This document shows positions 27,484-36,064 of a DNA stretch of 64,000 nt, piece by piece. Position 1 is the first letter of the stretch. The number at the start of each line of letters is the position of its first letter. The DNA comes from Carboxylicivirga agarovorans. GTDB lineage: Bacteria; Bacteroidota; Bacteroidia; Bacteroidales; Marinilabiliaceae. Under the pieces are notes generated by a model. The model searched no databases. It was given only the letters and a program-made list of their open reading frames with translations, and was not told the origin of the DNA. The position numbers and the translations under genes are program-made. Location: contig NZ_JBNGPA010000004.1 in NCBI RefSeq assembly GCF_050589845.1, positions 186,001 to 250,000 of the forward strand. The letters are read 5' to 3'.

Positions 27484-28059
27484 TTGACGACAGAAGCTCA
27501 AATACAAACCGACTGGAAAACGCGCAAAGGCTATGAATTACTTTTTAACGAACATTATAGCCGAATGGTGTCGTATGCCTTTAATTTTTTGAAGGAACAG
27601 GAAGCTTCTGAAGAAATTGCCCAGGAAGTATTTTACCAGTTATGGATCAATCGGGAAAAGACGGAAATAAAAACAGCCATCAGTTCTTACCTGTACCGGG
27701 CTGTTCGTAATCGATGCATCAACCTTATCAAACACATTGATATTCGTGAAAATTATAAAGCCCACAATCAATATGAGATTGATAAAGCTGATGCTGAGCA
27801 CACCGATACACTGACAGTTAGCGAGTTGGATTCAAAAATAAGAACAGCTATAGATAACATGCCCCTTCAGCGCAAAAAGATTTTTTTAATGAGTCGCTAT
27901 GAAGAGATGACTTACAAAGAAATTGCTGAAAAAATGGGCTTGTCAAAAAAAACAATTGAAAACCAGATGGGAAAGGCGCTGCAGTATTTACGTGAAGAAT
28001 TAAAAGACTACCTGCCACTGATTCTTATCTTTTTTCATCAAATACTAAATGGCAAATAG
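27484..28059 (+). CDS. ECF (FecI-like) RNA polymerase sigma factor
   Basis: A 191-residue sigma-70 family protein. Region 2 is YELLFNEHYSRMVSYAFNFL with EEIAQEVFYQLWINRE. Region 4 is MTYKEIAEKMGLSKKTIENQ. The start is TTG at 27484, directly after an in-frame stop; the next ATG would remove part of region 2.1, so TTG is the best choice. The C-terminus ends in a hydrophobic stretch (YLPLILIFFHQIL) typical of many Bacteroidota FecI-like sigmas. It heads a plus-strand cassette with FecR and an STN/LA_2272-repeat protein. A promoter-like motif that the sigma may recognise itself begins on the last base of its stop codon. Confidence 0.9.
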   Translation: MTTEAQIQTDWKTRKGYELLFNEHYSRMVSYAFNFLKEQEASEEIAQEVFYQLWINREKTEIKTAISSYLYRAVRNRCINLIKHIDIRENYKAHNQYEIDKADAEHTDTLTVSELDSKIRTAIDNMPLQRKKIFLMSRYEEMTYKEIAEKMGLSKKTIENQMGKALQYLREELKDYLPLILIFFHQILNGK

Positions 28060-28088
28060 GGTTACAAGGCGATTGGAATGTCATCCTG
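28060..28088 (+). promoter_or_regulatory. Candidate ECF-sigma promoter P1 upstream of fecR
   Basis: GGTTAC at 28060-28065, then 14 bp, then GTCATCCTG at 28080-28088. The same arrangement with the same spacing occurs upstream of the second repeat-protein gene (31166-31194). Purine-rich GG-AC -35 and GTC-containing -10 elements are typical of ECF promoters. It lies between the sigma and anti-sigma genes, about 95 bp before the latter. Confidence 0.55.
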
Positions 28089-28182
28089 TAAAGATAGGTT
28101 GACAACAGATTAAAACTGAAACATAAAGACATGGAAAGTAAAAGCCAGGAGCTGGCAGCATACAGCCTTTAGCTTAATAAAT

Positions 28183-29193
28183 ATGCAGAACGAGCACATA
28201 CATATCAATACTGAATTACTTACCAGGTTTATTCTTGGCGAAGTGTCTCAGGTAGAACAATTACACGTAATTGAATGGCTGGAAGCTGCCCCTGCTAACC
28301 AGGCTGAATTGGATAATCTGGAAGCAGCCTGGATCAAAAGCGGTGAATTAGATCCTGCTCCACTTCCTGTTGATGTTCCTCAGGCCTGGAGTAAGCTTGA
28401 ACAGCGTTTAGATGCTCATGACAACAAAAGAAAAGGTATACAACGTTTTCTTACACCAGCTATCTATGCCGCTGCATCTATTGTTCTTATAGTACTCCTG
28501 TTAAACATTTTCAAAACAGATACACGCGATGCTATAAGCACCGAACCTGTTATTGTAGCCAACACAGTTGGTGGCGCCCAAACCGACACCCTACCTGATG
28601 GTTCAATTGTGATACTTAACTACGGAAGTAAACTTACCTACTTAAGCTCTGCCGATGATATGCACCGGAACATGGTGCTTGAAGGAGAGGCCTTTTTTGA
28701 TGTGGTACGCGATACACTTCGACCTTTTGTAATCAAAGCGGGAATGGGTGGTGTACGCGTTTTAGGAACCAGCTTCAATGTTAAAATTACCAATTCAACA
28801 GATGTAACAGTGGATGTTAAATCGGGTCTCGTGGAATTATTTTATCCTGTCGGGAATTCGAAAGATACACTGCGTTTAAAACTTAAAGCTGGTGAGCGCG
28901 GTATTCTTTCACATCAAAACAATAGTCTTAGCAGCAATATATCAACACCTTCATCTCTGTTCTGGATGGATAGAACACTTATTTTTAAGAATAAACCTTT
29001 ACAGGAGGTATTTAAAACTCTGGAGCAGTGCTATGATATTCGTATCGATTGTGACGACAATAATATCAATCTCACTAATTTATCATCAACTTTTAAAGAT
29101 AAGGAGGTCAATGAAGTGCTTGATGTAATTGCCGCCACATTTGATATTGCTTATCAGCAACAGGGTAAAACTTACCGAATCTACAGACCTTAA
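28183..29193 (+). CDS. FecR-family anti-sigma factor
   Basis: A 336-residue inner-membrane anti-sigma factor. The N-terminal cytoplasmic helical region has the usual LLTRFILGEVSQVEQLHVIEW start. A single membrane helix lies at about residues 92-110 (AIYAAASIVLIVLLLNIF). A FecR domain follows (LPDGSIVILNYGSKLTYL, LEGEAFFDVVRDTLRPFVI, VRVLGTSFNVKI), then a C-terminal STN-interacting domain (LQEVFKTLEQCYDIRI). It is three bases ahead of the next gene, so tightly coupled to it. It should hold the sigma encoded upstream inactive until the outer-membrane partner signals. Confidence 0.9.
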   Translation: MQNEHIHINTELLTRFILGEVSQVEQLHVIEWLEAAPANQAELDNLEAAWIKSGELDPAPLPVDVPQAWSKLEQRLDAHDNKRKGIQRFLTPAIYAAASIVLIVLLLNIFKTDTRDAISTEPVIVANTVGGAQTDTLPDGSIVILNYGSKLTYLSSADDMHRNMVLEGEAFFDVVRDTLRPFVIKAGMGGVRVLGTSFNVKITNSTDVTVDVKSGLVELFYPVGNSKDTLRLKLKAGERGILSHQNNSLSSNISTPSSLFWMDRTLIFKNKPLQEVFKTLEQCYDIRIDCDDNNINLTNLSSTFKDKEVNEVLDVIAATFDIAYQQQGKTYRIYRP

Positions 29194-29196
29194 CGT

Positions 29197-30972
29197 ATGA
29201 AGCTACTGCGAAGCCTTATATTGCTATTTGTACCTTTTATCAGCTACGGACAAAACTTTCTTGAAATGCCTGTTACCGTGCAGATGCAAAACACATCAAT
29301 AGTATCGGTATTTAACGAGTTGGAAAATCAGCTTTCTTTTAACTTCTCATATGAAGCACAATTGATTGATGATTCGAAAAAGGTGAGCCTGAACGAACAA
29401 AATAAAGCACTCAAAAAGGTCTTAAAGGAAGTACTGGGTAACGATTACGATTACAAAGTCGTGGGTACCCATGTGATCATTCAAAGCAGCCTTCCTCCAC
29501 TAAACAAGCGGGGAGGGCGTTTCTCGTATAGCGGGCAGGTTGTTGGCCCCGACAATCAGCCATTGGAAAATGCAATTGTTTATGAAGCCAATCGGCAAAC
29601 TGCAGCAATTACCAGCTATGACGGGTATTATAGATTCAATTTTCGCGATAAAAACCATCCGGTAGCGCTGAATATAAGCTATACCGGTTTTCGTGACACG
29701 GTTATTTATGTGAGTCCGGGACAAACGCAAAAAGTACGAATTATTCCCTTGCCCCGGCAACCAATACTACCAAGTGACTTTAAGACTCTGGAAGGAAAAA
29801 GCGCTCCTGCCCTGGCCAATGCTGAACTACAAACCATGAGTGATATAAAGCTGGTCAGGTTTATGGTGAATGATGAAGCACTGTATGTATCTAAGAACCT
29901 GAATACATTCAACTGGCAATCGGCACAGGTATCACTCTTACCATATGTAGGTACTAATGATTTAATGAATGGACTGACTACCAATAATGTATCAATCAAT
30001 ATTATTGGTGGTTACACCGCTCAGATCGAAGGTGCTGAATTTGGTGCTGTCAGTAATTTTATTCAAAATGATGTTATTGGATTTCAGGCTGCGGGTGTGA
30101 GCAATGTAGTTGGTAAAAACGTAGTTGGTTTTCAGGCCGCCGGCGTGGCAAGCGTTGTACTGGGTAACCTCGAAGGAGCTCAAGCCAGTGGTGTTTTTAA
30201 CCGTGTCAAAGGTCATCATTCGGGAACCATGATAGCTGGTGTTGCAAACATAACTGAAGCAGGTAACAATAATCCATCCATAAAAGGCCTTAACTCCCAG
30301 ATTTCGGGTGTTGCCAACATACATTTAAAGGATACCTCAAACCTGCAAATAACATCCGTTTGGAACCAGGCCGAAAAGATAAACGGATTACAGATCAGTG
30401 CTTTTTGTAATTATACGAAAAAGTTGAATGGCCTGCAGATTGGTATTATTAACATTGCCGACACCATCGAAAACGGACTACCAATAGGTTTAATAAACAT
30501 TGTGAAGCATGGCTATAAAGCCATCGAATTTTCAAGTAATGAAACCTTTCGCTTTAATGCGGCATTTAAAACCGGTGGTAATCATCTTTATAGTTTCTTA
30601 TCTGCAGGAATTGATACATATATTAGCGCCGGATATGGTTTTGGTTATACAAGCAATCATAAAAAGAAAACCTCATTTAATTTCGACCTGAGTGGCGCAG
30701 CTGTCATCGATCCTGATGCTGAAACCAACAGCTACATGGGCACTTTGTACCGCGCTCAACTGGGTTTGAACTATCATTTTACCAAACACCTAAACATATC
30801 AATTGGTCCTGCATTTAACTTCTTGCATGCTTTCAGTGAGTCGGGTAGCTCACCTCCTGCTGTTATATCCAAACCATCGGGTGTTTACTATGGACAATAC
30901 TACCTTGAAAAGTCAATAAGGTCACAATCCAATCAAAGCTGGTTTGGCTGGCATTGCAGTGTAAGGTTTTAA
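29197..30972 (+). CDS. STN and carboxypeptidase-regulatory-like protein with LA_2272-type surface repeats
   Basis: A 591-residue exported protein with a signal peptide ending SYGQ at about residue 19. It has an STN domain at about 20-95 (VFNELENQLSFNFSYEAQLI, ending KVVGTHVIIQ) and a carboxypeptidase-regulatory-like beta domain at about 108-185 (YSGQVVGPDNQPLENAIVYE). A series of short glycine/asparagine repeats follows at about 270-430 (QAAGVSNVVGKNVVGF, AQASGVFNRVKG, IAGVANITEAG, LQIGIINIAD), the pattern annotated as LA_2272 family surface repeat. The C-terminal quarter ends in aromatic beta strands suggestive of a small outer-membrane barrel (YFLYS-like strands, final HCSVRF). There is no TonB plug. 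It follows a sigma/FecR pair where a TonB receptor would normally sit. Confidence 0.75.
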   Translation: MKLLRSLILLFVPFISYGQNFLEMPVTVQMQNTSIVSVFNELENQLSFNFSYEAQLIDDSKKVSLNEQNKALKKVLKEVLGNDYDYKVVGTHVIIQSSLPPLNKRGGRFSYSGQVVGPDNQPLENAIVYEANRQTAAITSYDGYYRFNFRDKNHPVALNISYTGFRDTVIYVSPGQTQKVRIIPLPRQPILPSDFKTLEGKSAPALANAELQTMSDIKLVRFMVNDEALYVSKNLNTFNWQSAQVSLLPYVGTNDLMNGLTTNNVSINIIGGYTAQIEGAEFGAVSNFIQNDVIGFQAAGVSNVVGKNVVGFQAAGVASVVLGNLEGAQASGVFNRVKGHHSGTMIAGVANITEAGNNNPSIKGLNSQISGVANIHLKDTSNLQITSVWNQAEKINGLQISAFCNYTKKLNGLQIGIINIADTIENGLPIGLINIVKHGYKAIEFSSNETFRFNAAFKTGGNHLYSFLSAGIDTYISAGYGFGYTSNHKKKTSFNFDLSGAAVIDPDAETNSYMGTLYRAQLGLNYHFTKHLNISIGPAFNFLHAFSESGSSPPAVISKPSGVYYGQYYLEKSIRSQSNQSWFGWHCSVRF

Positions 30973-31130
30973 TTTCGTTTTATAATAAATTACAATCCAA
31001 CACGCATAATAACAATATACAAAGCATATATATCGCCAATGGCATTATCTGATCAACATACCTCTGTCCATATGGGCCACGGCGTTTAATGCAGAATAAG
31101 TCATTACAAGCATACCTTTTTATAAGCAGA

Positions 31131-31154
31131 TTAAAAAAAGCGGACTTTTTTTAA
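31131..31154. terminator. AT-rich perfect hairpin between the two repeat-protein genes
   Basis: The perfect 10-bp arms TTAAAAAAAG/CTTTTTTTAA surround a CGGA loop. The T-run is inside the stem, so termination strength is uncertain. It sits 12 bp upstream of candidate promoter P2 and could insulate it from readthrough. Confidence 0.4.
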
Positions 31155-31165
31155 TTATTGAGTGG

Positions 31166-31194
31166 GGGTACTTCAAAAAACACTTGTCATCCTG
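31166..31194 (+). promoter_or_regulatory. Candidate ECF-sigma promoter P2 upstream of the second repeat protein
   Basis: GGGTAC (31166-31171), 14 bp, GTCATCCTG (31186-31194). It matches P1 in both elements and in spacing and lies 36 bp before the ATG. Confidence 0.55.
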
Positions 31195-31230
31195 ATGTAA
31201 AACAGAAAACAAACTTTTAAAATACTAAAG

Positions 31231-32331
31231 ATGACAAGATCAAGACTAACGACTCTGACAGTACTGCTACTAATTGTATTGGGATTAAAGGCACAGGAAT
31301 CAACTGCGCCTGCACAGGTAACATTTGCATATCCAATAGGTACCAATGGTCAGCAATCAAAGGATATTTCAAACCGCTTTTCATTTAATGTACTCTATGG
31401 TGTTAACGGTGGAGTAAAAAGTTTTGAACTGGGAGGAATAGGTAACCAAAATCACGGTGATGTAAATGGATTTCAGCTGGCAGGTATCACTAATATTACC
31501 GAGGGTAATAGTTCGGGAGCGATAATAAGCGGCATTGCCAATGTGACTACCGAAAACGCCAGTGGACTCCATTTGAGTGGAATTGCCAACATTACGCAAG
31601 GTAATGCCAGTGCTTTGCAGCTAGCTGGTATCACAAATATAAATGGTGGTGGATCAAAAGGGTTAATGCTGGCAGGATTAGCCAATGTGGCCGCTAACGA
31701 TATGACCGGTTCTCAAATATCATTTATCAACAGCACACACGGTCAAATGAATGGTTTTCAGCTTGGCTTTGTAAACTTTGCCAATAAACTTAAAGGCTTT
31801 CAATTAGGCTTTGTTAATGTGGCTGACAGTATTGATGGAGCATCCCTTGGTTTTATAAGCTATGCCCGTAATGGTTATTTTGCATTGGAAGCAAGTAACA
31901 GTGAAGTTATGTATGCTAATGTCAGTTATAAAATGGGTAGTACATCAAGCCTGTATAATATATACACGATGGGCTATACCCGTTACAACAGCAAAGATGT
32001 TTACAGCTACGGTCTTGGTTTAGGTACCTTGATACCGCTTCACAAACGTCATTCATTAGCTATTGAAGGAATAACTAACCAAATGGCTTACGATGACGAC
32101 TGGAGCAAGCTTAACATGCTGAATAAGCTTAACCTGACCTATCAGTTCCATTTAAGCAAGCGTATTTCATTGGTAGGCGGTCCATCACTCAATTTTTATA
32201 TAACCGAAGTTGAAGTAGATGGTAAATACGGCACACTTGATATGCCTGAAACAATTTGGGACCATAAAGGTGACCAAAACATGCACTACATGTGGATTGG
32301 ATATAACTTTGGAATAAACATCAGTTTATAA
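31231..32331 (+). CDS. LA_2272-type surface repeat protein
   Basis: A 366-residue exported protein with a signal peptide (MTRSRLTTLTVLLLIVLGLK, cleavage near AQE). It has about ten tandem units of the form G-x-Q-L/I-A/S-G-I/L-A/T-N-I/V, for example FQLAGITNITEGN, IISGIANVTTEN, LHLSGIANITQGN and LQLAGITNINGGG. The later variant units are FQLGFVNFANKLKG and FQLGFVNVADSIDG. It ends in aromatic beta strands (HYMWIGYNFGINISL) consistent with outer-membrane insertion. It is a shortened relative of the previous gene's product, lacking the STN and carboxypeptidase-like domains. The shared promoter motif suggests both respond to the same ECF sigma. The repeat count suits a beta-solenoid or porin-like surface structure; function unknown. 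Confidence 0.72.
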   Translation: MTRSRLTTLTVLLLIVLGLKAQESTAPAQVTFAYPIGTNGQQSKDISNRFSFNVLYGVNGGVKSFELGGIGNQNHGDVNGFQLAGITNITEGNSSGAIISGIANVTTENASGLHLSGIANITQGNASALQLAGITNINGGGSKGLMLAGLANVAANDMTGSQISFINSTHGQMNGFQLGFVNFANKLKGFQLGFVNVADSIDGASLGFISYARNGYFALEASNSEVMYANVSYKMGSTSSLYNIYTMGYTRYNSKDVYSYGLGLGTLIPLHKRHSLAIEGITNQMAYDDDWSKLNMLNKLNLTYQFHLSKRISLVGGPSLNFYITEVEVDGKYGTLDMPETIWDHKGDQNMHYMWIGYNFGINISL

Positions 32332-32347
32332 TAAGCCGGTCATGTAT

Positions 32348-32384
32348 TAACCTGAGGTCGACATATAATTTCGAACTCAGGTTA
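32348..32384. terminator. Stem-loop between convergent genes
   Basis: The 9-bp perfect arms TAACCTGAG/CTCAGGTTA (32348-32356 and 32376-32384) have flanking complementary CCGGT and ACCGG further out (32336-32340, 32394-32398). There is no T-run, so the function as a terminator is tentative. Confidence 0.4.
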
Positions 32385-32496
32385 TTAATTCATACCGGTG
32401 TAAGATGTGATTACCATAAAGGCATTAAGATCATGAAACAACTTACAGAGCTCTTAAAGACTCTGTTAATCACACCTGCATTTAGCTTATTTACAA

Positions 32497-33528
32497 CTAA
32501 TTATTGCCACTTATGATATTGGAAACAGCTTTATATCGCGGAAACTGGTCAAAGCATATCTTTGCAAACACGGTTATAGGAATAGAAAGAATTAAACCAG
32601 GAATACCCCAGATATAACCCCACAACATTAACATCACCAAGATGATAATAACATTGACCGAAAATGTTTTTCCCATAAAAACAGGTTCAAGTACACCTCC
32701 CATTACCACCTGCACGGCGGTAATTGACAAGATAAAAAACAACAAGGTTCCGCTTGGATCCAATTCAACAAGGGCGAAGACAGATAATAAAACGACAGAA
32801 ATAATGGAACCTATCATCTGAACAAAGTTGATGGCAAACGCAAATAAACCCCAGAATACAGGAAAGCTAACATTGAAGAAAACACAAGCCAGCCCAAAGC
32901 CAAGACCTGTCAGCAGGCTGATAATAAACTTCACCTGAACGAACTTAATTATATCCTTCTCAACTCTTCTGAATGCTTTTACCGATGAGTACTTCACCTT
33001 AAACAAAGTGGAGTTTAACAGCTTCTCAAAATTCATCGACCCTGATAACAATAACACAACAAAAAATGCGGTTGTTAGTGTTAACGACAGTGCACTGCCT
33101 ATAAAATCGATAGTTACACCTATATTATTGAGCATATTATTACTCTTAAAGTAATGACTGAAGACGGTTTCTCCCTGCAGACGGGTAATGCCAAAAAAAT
33201 CTTCAATGGAAACAATCACATCCACAATCTTTACTTCGGCCATTTGAAAAAACTGACTGTCTGCCGAAAGAATTTCCTGACTGGAGAGTTTAATGAGTTC
33301 TCCACCCACCTTAAATATACCGGTCATCATTAATATGACCAGCAAAATACTCATTGGTTTTGGTACCTTCTTTTTGGCCAACCATCGCATAATGGGCAAA
33401 AACAAAAGCGAAATAAACATAGCCAATACCAGGGGCACAAATATAAAAGAGAGTACTTTCAGCAAATAAAAGATAAAAGGAATGATAATGATTAATAGTA
33501 ATCTATTGGTGGTTTTCAGGTCGTTCAT
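32497..33528 (-). CDS. AI-2E family transporter (PerM/YdiK-like permease)
   Basis: A 343-residue integral membrane protein with about eight predicted helices. It starts LLLIIIIPFIFYLLKVLSFI and has the family-typical FAINFVQMIGSIISVVLLS and the C-terminal MLMLWGYIWGIPGLILSIPI motif. This family includes exporters of the autoinducer AI-2 and unrelated permeases (Na+/H+ antiport, peptide export), so the substrate is undetermined. I place the start at 33528. A TAnnTTTG box (TATCTTTG, 33555-33562) lies between this ATG and the upstream in-frame ATG at 33576, so the longer frame would include the promoter. Confidence 0.82.
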   Translation of the reverse strand: MNDLKTTNRLLLIIIIPFIFYLLKVLSFIFVPLVLAMFISLLFLPIMRWLAKKKVPKPMSILLVILMMTGIFKVGGELIKLSSQEILSADSQFFQMAEVKIVDVIVSIEDFFGITRLQGETVFSHYFKSNNMLNNIGVTIDFIGSALSLTLTTAFFVVLLLSGSMNFEKLLNSTLFKVKYSSVKAFRRVEKDIIKFVQVKFIISLLTGLGFGLACVFFNVSFPVFWGLFAFAINFVQMIGSIISVVLLSVFALVELDPSGTLLFFILSITAVQVVMGGVLEPVFMGKTFSVNVIIILVMLMLWGYIWGIPGLILSIPITVFAKICFDQFPRYKAVSNIISGNN

Positions 33529-33554
33529 CGTTATCAATAAATAGTATTTATTTG

Positions 33555-33562
33555 CAAAGATA
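33555..33562 (-). promoter_or_regulatory. -7 box of the AI-2E family transporter gene
   Basis: The minus strand reads TATCTTTG (TAnnTTTG consensus), 27 bp upstream of the chosen ATG. It supports the shorter start. Confidence 0.5.
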
Positions 33563-33598
33563 CATGAATAAAACATGGCTCATGTAAAAATTCAATTA

Positions 33599-33632
33599 AC
33601 AAAAAATGGCTGCTTCATTGTGAAGCAGCCAT
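33599..33632 (-). terminator. Intrinsic terminator of the M3 peptidase gene
   Basis: The perfect 12-bp stem ATGGCTGCTTCA/TGAAGCAGCCAT (33606-33617 with 33621-33632) is followed on the minus strand by T6. Confidence 0.88.
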
Positions 33633-33668
33633 ATACTTAGTTGTTATTGATTGGGTATGAGGGTTCTG

Positions 33669-35789
33669 TTACTCTAATCCTCGTTGACGAAGCAAAGCTT
33701 CAATTTTTGGCTCACGTCCACGGAAATTTGTATACATCTCCATTGCATCAACCGTTCCTCCTCTTTCAAGGATGTTTTCACGGAATGATTTCGCGGTAGC
33801 CTGGTCATAAAGACTTGTTTCTTTAAACGCTTCAAATGCATCAGCATCCAATACACCTGACCAGATATAACTATAATATCCTGCTGTATACCCGCTACTT
33901 GCAAAAATGTGCATGAAATAAGTTGATTTGTAGCGAGAAATAATCTCAGGAATTAATCCTATACTCTTTAAATAATCTTCTTCAAATTGATTAACATCAA
34001 TGGCCTTGATTTCCTTTTGAGTATGGTAATTCATATCCAATAAAGCTGCAGCCAGGTATTCAGTGGTTGCAAAACCCTGGTTGAATTGTCCACTGTTCTT
34101 TAACTTCTCAACCAACTCATCAGGAATAACCTCACCTGTTTTATAATGACGGGCATACTCTTTCATTACAGCCGGATCACCAGCCCAGTTTTCCATGATC
34201 TGTGATGGTAATTCAACAAAGTCGCGAGGCACAGATGTACCTGACAAGCCCTGGTAAGTACAATCGCTGAATAATTGGTGTAAACCATGACCAAATTCGT
34301 GGAATAGGGTAGAAGCCTCATCAAAGCTCAATAAAGCAGGCATATCACCTACAGGCTTAGAGAAGTTACAAACGATGGTTACAACAGGAGGAATATCCTC
34401 TCCACCTCTGCGGCTTTGCTTGCGGAAAGCACCGCACCAGGCACCTTGCTTTTTGGTAGCACGCGGATGCCAGTCCATGTATAAAATACCTTTGTGTGAA
34501 CCATCAGCCTCGGTTACTTTAAAGACCTGTGCATCGGCATGTGGTTTAGGAAATTCTGTTGTGATCTCTTCAAACTGTAATCCCCATAATTTGGTGGCAA
34601 CATTAAAAGCACCATCACGCACGTTGTTTAACTCAAAATAAGGACGTACTTCACTTTCATCCAGATCATATTTCTCCTGACGAACTTTCTCTGCATAGTA
34701 CCACCAGTCCCATGATTCTAATTGGAAACCACCTTTTTCGCGGTCAATAATGGCCTGCATGTCAGCACGTTCTTTCTTAGCTACCGGTAATGCTCTGTCC
34801 CAAAGCTGCTCAAGCAGTTCATACACCTTATCCGAAGTTTTAGACATGCGCTCTTCCAACACATAGTCGGCATAAGTTTCATAGCCTAATAGATTTGCTC
34901 TTTTAATGCGAAGGTTAACGATCTCTTCAATATTCTTTTTGTTATCAAGATCATCGTTGTTGTTACCTCTCATATAGTAACCTTTGTACAGTTTCTCACG
35001 CAATTCACGTTTATCAGCATAAGAAAGGAATGGCAACATACTTGGCTTTTGTGTGGTGAAAACCCACTTACCTTCCATTCCCATTTCTTTGGCTGTTTCA
35101 GCAGCACCAAGAATAGCAGACTCAGGTAAACCAGCCAGGTCAGCCTCATTATCGATAACCAATTTGAACTTATTGGTTTCATTCAAAACATTTGTTGAAA
35201 ATGAGTTATACAACTCCGAAAGACGAGAGTTGATCTCACGTAATTCAGCTTTCTTATCTTCAGGTAAACTAACACCGCTTCTTACAAAACCTTTGTAAGT
35301 ATCTTCAAGAAGCATCATCTGCTCACCATTTAAGCCAAGCTCATCCTTTTGAGCATAAACAGCATTTACGCGCTCAAATAGTGCAGGATTTAAACTGATA
35401 TCATCACCATGTGCACTCATTTTTTTACCTACTTCAGGTGCAATTTTCATGATTCCCTCAGTTCCGTGTGCAGACTTCAAACCGTAATAAACCGACATCA
35501 CTTCCGATAACATTTTACCCGCGTCATCAAGGGCAACAATCGTATTTTCAAAAGTAGCCGCTTCACTATTGTTAATGATCGCATCAACTTCCTGCTTGTG
35601 TTCTGCCATCGCTTTCTCCATGGCTGGCAGGTAGTGTTCAGCCTTTATCTTCTCAAAAGGCGGTACATTATACTCTGTGTTGTATTTGCTAAAAAACGGG
35701 TTCTCTCCGCTTTGTTCTGTTTTTTGTGGCGACTGGCAAGCCGAAAAGGCGAATACCATTGCCAACGAAAGCAATAGGAATTGTCTCAT
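33669..35789 (-). CDS. M3-family zinc peptidase (peptidyl-dipeptidase Dcp-like), lipoprotein
   Basis: A 706-residue M3 (thimet oligopeptidase/Dcp) peptidase. The zinc motif is LFHEFGHGLHQLF (HExxH), and the downstream zinc-binding Glu lies in DFVELPSQIMENW. The C-terminal helix reads YYSYIWSGVLDADAFEAF, a conserved substrate-binding block. The N-terminus is a lipoprotein signal (MRQFLLLSLAMVFAFSAC). I start here rather than at the upstream in-frame ATG (35888) because of the clear signal peptide. Exported Dcp-like enzymes of Bacteroidota remove dipeptides from peptide C-termini. It is monocistronic with a strong terminator. Confidence 0.92.
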   Translation of the reverse strand: MRQFLLLSLAMVFAFSACQSPQKTEQSGENPFFSKYNTEYNVPPFEKIKAEHYLPAMEKAMAEHKQEVDAIINNSEAATFENTIVALDDAGKMLSEVMSVYYGLKSAHGTEGIMKIAPEVGKKMSAHGDDISLNPALFERVNAVYAQKDELGLNGEQMMLLEDTYKGFVRSGVSLPEDKKAELREINSRLSELYNSFSTNVLNETNKFKLVIDNEADLAGLPESAILGAAETAKEMGMEGKWVFTTQKPSMLPFLSYADKRELREKLYKGYYMRGNNNDDLDNKKNIEEIVNLRIKRANLLGYETYADYVLEERMSKTSDKVYELLEQLWDRALPVAKKERADMQAIIDREKGGFQLESWDWWYYAEKVRQEKYDLDESEVRPYFELNNVRDGAFNVATKLWGLQFEEITTEFPKPHADAQVFKVTEADGSHKGILYMDWHPRATKKQGAWCGAFRKQSRRGGEDIPPVVTIVCNFSKPVGDMPALLSFDEASTLFHEFGHGLHQLFSDCTYQGLSGTSVPRDFVELPSQIMENWAGDPAVMKEYARHYKTGEVIPDELVEKLKNSGQFNQGFATTEYLAAALLDMNYHTQKEIKAIDVNQFEEDYLKSIGLIPEIISRYKSTYFMHIFASSGYTAGYYSYIWSGVLDADAFEAFKETSLYDQATAKSFRENILERGGTVDAMEMYTNFRGREPKIEALLRQRGLE

Positions 35790-36064
35790 CTGTTTTAAAT
35801 TATTTTTATTGTATACAGGTTGTCCATCGAAAGTGGTGCAATATATATAAAAAACACAGATTGGAAGTGGGAAGTAATACTGTTTCAAAACATACCAAAA
35901 TACACGTATGTAAAGTTATAAGCACATGAACAATGCTATTGATCTGCTGTTTAGTTACGGTAAGTTGATACCATTAAGGTCGAAATACCCAATATTACTC
36001 ATTTTTTAGACCAACAATTTTAAGTAACATTGCCAAATTATAACGATTTAATAAGTGATACAAG

